A DNA stretch of 7,345 nt from Fidelibacterota bacterium (GTDB taxonomy: Bacteria; Fidelibacterota; Fidelibacteria; Fidelibacterales; Fidelibacteraceae). Made by a program: the position numbers and the translations under genes. The stretch spans positions 1 through 7,345 of the forward strand of contig JAFGVT010000177.1 in assembly GCA_016937825.1 (NCBI GenBank). Reading direction: 5' to 3'. Below, in pieces: positions 1 through 3,944 of this stretch. The notes below the pieces were generated by a model that worked only from the letters and a program-made list of their open reading frames with translations, made no database searches and was not told the DNA's origin. Position 1 is the stretch's first letter. The number at the start of each line of letters is the position of its first letter.

Positions 1-354
1 GTCTTCTTTTCCCTCCCAGAACCAGCCGATCCCGAAGGGAACCTGTTTGATGCCCACCGGTATGTTTTTGTCGCCGTTAACGATCCTGAGGAACACGCCG
101 TCGATCAGTTCCCTTTCCTTATCGTCGTAAAGCCTGAGTTCATCCGCCTCGGCACGAATGGAAAATTCCCGTTCTCCCCGCAGCGTGATACGGTTCTCTT
201 CGTCATCGTATACGAACAGTTTCGATACGGAGGTCAGCCGGATCGTGTCTTCCGTGTTCAGGATACGAACCCGGACAAAAGGAATCTCCGCGAACAGAAA
301 CGTCCAACCGGCAAAGACGGTTAAGGCAAATAATATCAGGGGGCTTCTTCTCAT
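1..354 (-). CDS. Exported protein, N-terminal part (possible SpoIID/LytB-type); runs off left edge
   Basis: This reading frame was translated by hand on the minus strand; it is open for 118 codons and leaves the window without a stop. The start ATG (354-352) has an AAGGA Shine-Dalgarno six bases upstream (361-365). Residues 1-22 form a signal peptide: an MRRS n-region, a hydrophobic core (LILFALTVFAGWTFL) and FAE near the likely cleavage site, so the protein probably acts outside the cytoplasm. The mature part alternates short beta-like segments (VRVRIL, IRLTSV, KLFVYD, ITLRGE) and reaches VPFGIGWFWEGKED at the edge. That layout resembles the stretch before the catalytic region of SpoIID/LytB-domain proteins, which are peptidoglycan-acting or sporulation-related and are also found in non-sporulating Gram-negatives. 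The SpoIID reading is a guess, because the diagnostic domain would lie beyond the edge. The gene follows msrBA on the same strand after 178 bp and may have its own promoter. Confidence 0.78.
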   Translation of the reverse strand, partial: MRRSPLILFALTVFAGWTFLFAEIPFVRVRILNTEDTIRLTSVSKLFVYDDEENRITLRGEREFSIRAEADELRLYDDKERELIDGVFLRIVNGDKNIPVGIKQVPFGIGWFWEGKED

Positions 355-532
355 TGCGTATCCTTTTTATACGCAAGAATCTAATCAAAAATGCCTTGAT
401 TTGAAATGAGAAACTTAACGCAAACGGAAGCCCGGGGCTTTGTTTTTCATGATTAAAACGAAAGATGTGACCCTCCGGCGGCGCATGTCGGCACGTTTCC
501 GGGTCCTTGTGAAAATTTCATGCGGGTCGATG
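355..532. other. Intergenic region between msrBA end and exported-protein gene
   Basis: I see no convincing gene in this 178-bp gap. Just past the msrBA stop, no clear minus-strand intrinsic terminator is visible. A short hairpin (AAGCC, 428-432, with GGCTT, 436-440) is followed by TGTTTTT, but only when read on the plus strand, where no gene ends. The gap also contains an 11-base palindrome TGAAAATTTCA (510-520) and the AATCAA/TTGATT dyad listed separately. The last part before position 354 carries the Shine-Dalgarno of the exported-protein gene. Confidence 0.6.
383..401. promoter_or_regulatory. Dyad AATCAA-N7-TTGATT upstream of the exported-protein gene
   Basis: A perfect six-base inverted repeat, AATCAA (383-388) and TTGATT (396-401), is separated by seven bases and lies 29-47 bases upstream of the ATG at 354. 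The size and position fit a dimeric repressor or activator site. A match of this quality could also arise by chance in an AT-rich spacer, so the call is tentative. No strong -35/-10 pair was found beside it. Confidence 0.2.
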
Positions 533-1393
533 CTAAAACTTTTTTACGTATCCGTGGCAGTAGGGCAGAGATCCTTTTTTAACGTAATAATCCTGATGAT
601 AGTCCTCTGCCTCATAGAAGGTTTTTGCGGGCAGGACCTTGGTGGCGATCTTGTAGCCTTTCTCTTCCAGCCGGCGGATCAGCTTTTCGGTGACGGCTTT
701 TTGCTCTTCATTCCTGTAAAAGACCGCTGAACGGTATTGTTTGCCGATATCGGGTCCCTGGCCGTTCGTTTGGGTGGGATCGTGGATCTCGAAAAAGGTT
801 TTTGCCAGGGTTTCAAAATCGACGACGGCGGGATCGTAGGTGACCTCCACCGCTTCATAGTGGCCCGTGTTGCGGTAGGAAACATCCTGATAGCTTGGGT
901 TTTCGGTTTTTCCGCCCGTGTAGCCCGACACGACGGTTTTAACGCCGTCGAGCTTTTGAAGGTAGTATTCAACCCCCCAGAAGCATCCCCCTGCAAAGAT
1001 GGCCGTTTCTTCAAGCTCAAGTTTGCCGGGAATAAAATCCATGGAAACGGAATTCACGCAATGGCGCGTGTTCTTTTCGGTAAAACGCTCTCCCAGGAAC
1101 ACGTGACCCAGGTGCCCTTTGCAGTTCGCGCAGAGGATCTCCGTCCGGCGTCCGTCCTTGTCGGGCACGCGAAGGACGGCGCCCTCGATCTCATCGTCAA
1201 AACTCGGCCAGCCGCAGCCGGAATCGAACTTGTCGCTGGAATGATAGAGTGCCGCGCCGCATTGCCGGCAGACATAGGTGCCTTCGCGTTTTTCTTTCAG
1301 CAGGTCGCCGGTGAACGGCGCTTCCGTTCCTTTGTCGATGATCACCCTCTTTTCTTCGGGAGTCAGCGGTTTTATGTCCTGCGTTGTCGTCAT
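533..1393 (-). CDS. msrBA: Bifunctional peptide methionine sulfoxide reductase, MsrB-MsrA fusion
   Basis: The 286-residue enzyme reduces both epimers of methionine sulfoxide in proteins, using thioredoxin-type reductant. Residues 10-125 are the MsrB (R-sulfoxide) domain. Zinc cysteines are C42/C45 (CRQC) and C88/C91 (CANC), the hallmark GCGWPSF holds C60 as likely resolving cysteine, and C112 in RHCVNSVSMDF is catalytic. After a linker of about ten residues, residues 131-280 are the MsrA (S-sulfoxide) domain, with catalytic C137 in GGCFWG and later GYTGG, GHYEAVEV and EDYHQDYY. C279 near the end (PYCHGY) is a candidate resolving cysteine. I chose the ATG at 1393 because GGAGG (1398-1402) lies four bases upstream and MsrB homology begins just inside. 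A second in-frame ATG at 1483 has GGAG seven bases upstream and would add a 30-residue, signal-peptide-like leader (see findings). MsrB-first is the reverse of the MsrA-MsrB order in PilB. It lies downstream of the response regulator on the same strand, possibly in one transcript. Confidence 0.96.
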   Translation of the reverse strand: MTTTQDIKPLTPEEKRVIIDKGTEAPFTGDLLKEKREGTYVCRQCGAALYHSSDKFDSGCGWPSFDDEIEGAVLRVPDKDGRRTEILCANCKGHLGHVFLGERFTEKNTRHCVNSVSMDFIPGKLELEETAIFAGGCFWGVEYYLQKLDGVKTVVSGYTGGKTENPSYQDVSYRNTGHYEAVEVTYDPAVVDFETLAKTFFEIHDPTQTNGQGPDIGKQYRSAVFYRNEEQKAVTEKLIRRLEEKGYKIATKVLPAKTFYEAEDYHQDYYVKKGSLPYCHGYVKKF

Positions 1394-1397
1394 AAAT

Positions 1398-1402
1398 CCT
1401 CC
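1398..1402 (-). promoter_or_regulatory. Shine-Dalgarno GGAGG deciding the short msrBA start
   Basis: On the minus strand GGAGG precedes the ATG at 1393 by four bases (ATTT). This is the strongest Shine-Dalgarno near the gene, though its spacing is slightly short. It favours a cytoplasmic MsrBA that begins with MTTTQDIKPL. Confidence 0.6.
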
Positions 1403-1478
1403 ATAAGATGCATAAGCGATCATTAAAATTACGACGGATCGTTTAAAGCGTATTGAGAAAAGGTGGGGGGTTGTTGTG

Positions 1479-1521
1479 GGCATGCATTTTCTCCGTTTGA
1501 TCCGGTCAACCCGTGCATGCC
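1479..1521. repeat. Inverted repeat GGCATGCA / TGCATGCC between response regulator and msrBA
   Basis: An eight-base perfect inverted repeat (1479-1486 and 1514-1521) encloses a 27-base loop, and each arm contains the self-complementary GCATGC. On the minus strand it lies just downstream of the response-regulator stop and overlaps the alternative msrBA start at 1483. It could attenuate read-through or mask that start. The long loop and the lack of a minus-strand T-run make it a poor intrinsic terminator. A T-run (1523-1527) follows only on the plus strand. Confidence 0.3.
1491..1494 (-). promoter_or_regulatory. Alternative Shine-Dalgarno GGAG for a longer msrBA form
   Basis: GGAG lies seven bases before the in-frame ATG at 1483 on the minus strand, which is near-ideal spacing. 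If used, translation adds 30 residues containing a basic segment (RFKR), a hydrophobic stretch (SVVILMI) and AYA followed by S. The added codons use more A/T in third positions than the rest of the gene, which argues for an untranslated leader instead. Confidence 0.35.
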
Positions 1522-1536
1522 GTTTTTGTTCCCGGT

Positions 1537-1941
1537 TTACCGCTCCTGCGCAGGCGCCCGCCTGTCCTGCCGGGAAAATTTCCGGATCAGCGTCAGCAAT
1601 TCTTCCCGGCGGATCGGTTTTGCAAGATAACCGTCAAACCCCGACCGCAGAATGGAAACGCGTTCTCCGTCAAAGGCGTAGGCGGTCTGGGCAATGACCG
1701 GAAGACCGGGCCTTAGGGCTTTAATACTGCGCGTGGCCTCGATGCCGCTCAAACCGGGCATTTTAATATCCATTAACACCAGATCGATTTCGGGATGTTC
1801 TTCGCAGGCGCTGACCGCCTCGATGCCGTCATTCGCGATCAGGATGGTCGCTGCCTGTTCGCGCAATATTTCATAAAGATACTCGCAGCTTACTCTGTCA
1901 TCTTCGGCGATCAATATGGTCATATTTTTCATGCCCGGCAC
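1537..1941 (-). CDS. Single-domain response regulator (CheY-like receiver)
   Basis: The 134-residue protein is a lone receiver domain of a two-component or phosphorelay system, acting in the cytoplasm. The acidic pocket is E13/D14/D15 (ILIAEDD), the phosphoacceptor is D58 (VLMDIKMPG), the switch Thr is T86 (AQTAYA) and the conserved Lys is K108 (AKPI). No output domain follows; only a short basic tail (KFSRQDRRAPAQER) remains. The AQTAYAF and GYLAKPI wording is typical of receivers at the end of hybrid histidine kinases, so it may descend from one or serve as a phosphorelay intermediate. No kinase is present in the window. I chose the GTG at 1941 because AAGGGG (1948-1953) lies six bases upstream. 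ATGs at 1932 and 1923 are in frame but lack a Shine-Dalgarno. It diverges from the dehydrogenase gene and leads into msrBA; whether it controls either is unknown. Confidence 0.92.
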   Translation of the reverse strand: MPGMKNMTILIAEDDRVSCEYLYEILREQAATILIANDGIEAVSACEEHPEIDLVLMDIKMPGLSGIEATRSIKALRPGLPVIAQTAYAFDGERVSILRSGFDGYLAKPIRREELLTLIRKFSRQDRRAPAQER

Positions 1942-1958
1942 CCGATGCCCCTTATCGG
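1942..1958 (-). promoter_or_regulatory. Hairpin holding the response-regulator Shine-Dalgarno in its loop
   Basis: Read on the minus strand, CCGAT, the loop AAGGGGC and then ATCGG sit directly before the GTG start at 1941. The five-base-pair stem would display or restrict the AAGGGG Shine-Dalgarno. It could tune initiation, but it is short and may simply be coincidence. Confidence 0.3.
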
Positions 1959-2034
1959 TTTCTTTGAAAACGTAAACCGTGATTGCTGCGTTTAATCTGT
2001 TCGACCTTGAAATATATGAAATAATTTTCCGCTT

Positions 2035-2049
2035 ATAAAAGACTTTTAT
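2035..2049. promoter_or_regulatory. Perfect palindrome ATAAAAG-A-CTTTTAT in the divergent control region
   Basis: Two seven-base arms are exactly complementary around a single A. The site lies between the divergent response-regulator and dehydrogenase genes, about 37 bases upstream of the -35 box of the rightward promoter. Its form suits a dimeric DNA-binding regulator that could act on both sides. No regulator gene is recognisable nearby, since the neighbouring receiver has no DNA-binding domain. Confidence 0.4.
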
Positions 2050-2054
2050 CGCGT

Positions 2055-2068
2055 TTGAAGGCGTTCAA
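2055..2068. promoter_or_regulatory. Dyad TTGAA-GGCG-TTCAA upstream of the rightward promoter
   Basis: A five-base inverted repeat with a four-base centre lies 17 bases upstream of the -35 box. The overlapping AGGCGTT (2059-2065) also pairs with AACGCCT (2091-2097), whose first base overlaps the last base of the -35 hexamer. Either pairing could be an operator; both are short and tentative. Confidence 0.22.
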
Positions 2069-2085
2069 TTTCTACGGCATTCTCT

Positions 2086-2114
2086 TTGTAAACGCCTAAA
2101 AAATCCGTTATATT
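2086..2114 (+). promoter_or_regulatory. Sigma70-type promoter for the dehydrogenase/glycosyltransferase unit
   Basis: The -35 is TTGTAA (2086-2091, four of six consensus bases) and the -10 is TATATT (2109-2114, five of six), separated by exactly 17 bases. Transcription would start near 2121, leaving a leader of about 20 bases before the ATG at 2143. It is the best promoter match I found in the window. Confidence 0.6.
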
Positions 2115-2142
2115 TGGGAAGTTGATCCGTAGAAAGGGAACC

Positions 2143-3201
2143 ATGCGCGCGGCAGTTTTTCATCATTCATACGAGCCCCTGAAGATAGAGGATGTTCCGG
2201 TCCCCTCCGTCGGCGCACATGATGTCAGGATCGCGATCCGGACCTGCTCGATCTGTCACACCGACATGCAGTTCATCGACCAGGGAATGGCGCCCAATAT
2301 GAAGCCGCCCCTGATCCTCGGGCACGAGATCGCCGGCATAATCGAAGAGACCGGAAGCGAAGTGAAGAAATTCAAATCCGGCGACCGGGTGATCGTCCCC
2401 GCGATGATCTCCTGCAATCATTGCCTTGCCTGTAAAACCTGGAACGAAACCCATTGCGAGAATATCCGGCGTATCGGTGTGGACTGCAACGGCGGCTTCG
2501 CGGAATATATCACCGTCCCCGACTTTCATCCCTATCATTTGCCGCACGAATACAGCTTTGAAGCCGGAAGCCTGATCTCAAACGTTCTCGTCGGGGCTTA
2601 TCATCTGGTGTATGACCGCATCAACATCCGCGCGGGTGAAAAGGTCGTGATCTTCGGCGCGGGCGGTTTCGGCCTGGGAATTCTTCAGATGGCGAAACTG
2701 CGCGATGCCAAGGTCTTTATGGTTGATATCTTCGACTGGAAACTGAAAGAGGCGAAACTTCTGGGCGCGGACGGGATCCTGAACTCCAACAAGGTCAACG
2801 TGTGCGAAGAAGCCGTCATTGACATGCTGGGCGAAAAACCCGACATTGTGATCGAGACCATCGGGGCGCCACGGACGCTGCTGCAGGCGATGAACACCCT
2901 GAAAAAAGGCGGGCGCCTTGTTCTGGCCGGGATCACGGAAAATGCCCTTCCTTTTCTGATCGGCCGCATCATCGAAAATGAGATCGCACTGATCGGAGCC
3001 TCCGGCGCACCGCGCCGCAAGATCCCGGAGATCATCCATTTGCTGGAGGACGGGAAGATCACGCTGGAACATCTGGTGACAAAACGCTTCGACCTGGACC
3101 ATATCAACGACGCGATCAACACCCTGCGAATGGGACAGACCATTCGTACGATGATCTATCCTTTCGGGCTGGAAAAAAAGAAGCAACAGGAAAAAGCATG
3201 A
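2143..3201 (+). CDS. Zinc-dependent medium-chain alcohol dehydrogenase
   Basis: The 352-residue cytoplasmic oxidoreductase of the MDR superfamily interconverts an alcohol and an aldehyde or ketone with NAD(H). Residues 1-155 are the GroES-like catalytic domain. Catalytic-zinc ligands are C38 (SICHTD) and H61 (LGHEIAG). Structural-zinc cysteines C91, C94, C97 and C105 are all present. The Rossmann fold has the dinucleotide loop FGAGGFGLG (171-179) and D195 at the end of the second strand (VFMVD), which favours NAD over NADP. The position that usually gives the third catalytic-zinc ligand (Cys, or Asp in some relatives) aligns with N147 in LISNVLVGAYH, which is odd. I chose the ATG at 2143: AAAGGG (2133-2138) precedes it, whereas an in-frame TTG at 2122 lies at the predicted transcription start. 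Its TGA overlaps the next gene's ATG by four bases, indicating translational coupling. The substrate is unknown; the context suggests a sugar- or lipid-related alcohol. Confidence 0.93.
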   Translation: MRAAVFHHSYEPLKIEDVPVPSVGAHDVRIAIRTCSICHTDMQFIDQGMAPNMKPPLILGHEIAGIIEETGSEVKKFKSGDRVIVPAMISCNHCLACKTWNETHCENIRRIGVDCNGGFAEYITVPDFHPYHLPHEYSFEAGSLISNVLVGAYHLVYDRINIRAGEKVVIFGAGGFGLGILQMAKLRDAKVFMVDIFDWKLKEAKLLGADGILNSNKVNVCEEAVIDMLGEKPDIVIETIGAPRTLLQAMNTLKKGGRLVLAGITENALPFLIGRIIENEIALIGASGAPRRKIPEIIHLLEDGKITLEHLVTKRFDLDHINDAINTLRMGQTIRTMIYPFGLEKKKQQEKA

Positions 3202-3944
3202 AAAAACTCGTCATTATTCCGACCTACAATGAAAAAGCGAACATCAGCAAGCTGGTCGGCAAACTGCAGGGCTTGAATATTGAGGGTTTGGATATTCTGT
3301 TCATCGACGACAATTCGCCGGACGGGACCGGCGGCATCCTGAAAACCTTTCAGAAGGAATACCCGAATATCAAACTGATCGAACGCGAGGGCAAGCTTGG
3401 ATTGGGCACGGCCTATATCCTGGGATTTAAATACGGCCTGGAGCACGGCTACGACCAGATCGCACAAATGGATGCGGATTTTTCCCACAACCCCAAGGAC
3501 CTTGTTTTTCTTTTTGAACAGGCGGAACAGTACGACTGGGTGATCGGATCGCGTTATGTCACGGGTATTAATGTGGTGAACTGGCCCCTGCGCCGTCTGA
3601 TGCTGAGCAAGGGGGCGAACGTTTACACGCATCTGGTGACCGGCCTTCCGATCAAGGACGGCACGGCGGGTTTCAAATGCTGGAACCGCCGGGTGCTAGC
3701 AACGATCGACCTGGACGCCGTACGCTCGCGCGGATATTCGTTTCAGATCGAGATGAATTACCGGGCATGGAAAGCGGGTTTTGTGTGCCACGAACATCCC
3801 ATCGTTTTTATCGACCGGACCGTTGGACAGTCTAAAATGTCCAAAAACATTGTGTATGAAGCGGTCTGGATGGTCTGGCGGCTTGTCTTCTGGAACCTTT
3901 TCGGAAAAATCAAACCTCTCTCCGATCAACATGACAAGACCTGA
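3198..3944 (+). CDS. Polyprenyl-phosphate mannose synthase-like GT2 (DPM1-like)
   Basis: The 248-residue cytoplasmic GT2 (GT-A fold) enzyme probably moves a hexose, typically mannose from GDP-mannose, onto polyprenyl phosphate at the inner face of the membrane. The product would be a lipid-linked donor for glycosylation outside the cytoplasm. Family motifs run in order: PTYNE (8-12), DDNSPDGT (37-44), the metal-binding DAD of MDADFSHNP (91-99), GSRY (117-120), DGTAGFKCW (154-162) and RGYSFQIEM (178-186). It has no C-terminal transmembrane domain, as in single-domain DPM1/Ppm1 enzymes. An aromatic helix near the end (AVWMVWRLVFWNLF) may lie on the membrane surface. The start at 3198 has AGGA (3188-3191) six bases upstream and overlaps the dehydrogenase stop by four bases. 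The donor sugar could instead be glucose or another hexose. Assignment to the DPM1-like group is firm; the exact substrate is inferred. Confidence 0.93.
   Translation: MKKLVIIPTYNEKANISKLVGKLQGLNIEGLDILFIDDNSPDGTGGILKTFQKEYPNIKLIEREGKLGLGTAYILGFKYGLEHGYDQIAQMDADFSHNPKDLVFLFEQAEQYDWVIGSRYVTGINVVNWPLRRLMLSKGANVYTHLVTGLPIKDGTAGFKCWNRRVLATIDLDAVRSRGYSFQIEMNYRAWKAGFVCHEHPIVFIDRTVGQSKMSKNIVYEAVWMVWRLVFWNLFGKIKPLSDQHDKT

Noticed and set aside
158..409. Plus-strand 83-codon open frame near the left edge
   Set aside because: It overlaps the minus-strand exported-protein gene, which has a signal peptide and a good Shine-Dalgarno. The plus product is low-complexity Ser/Arg-rich.
428..447. Hairpin AAGCC/GGCTT followed by TGTTTTT, as an intrinsic terminator
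   Set aside because: The T-run follows only on the plus strand, where no gene ends. Read in the direction of msrBA it has no T-run, and the stem is only five pairs.
737..1426. A 229-codon plus-strand open frame
   Set aside because: It is antisense to msrBA, where catalytic and zinc motifs prove the minus frame. The product resembles no family I know.
2122..2142. Upstream TTG start for the dehydrogenase
   Set aside because: It lies at the predicted transcription start and has no Shine-Dalgarno. The ATG at 2143 begins exactly where family homology starts (MRAAVF).
2578..3186. Minus-strand open frames opposite the dehydrogenase
   Set aside because: No family motif, and they mirror the codon bias of the dehydrogenase gene on the other strand.
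3781..3930. A 50-codon upstream extension of the fusion-protein frame
   Set aside because: It overlaps the end of the DPM1-like gene in another frame and encodes no recognisable sequence. GT2 homology begins at the ATG at 3931 (MTRPDISIIIVSYN).
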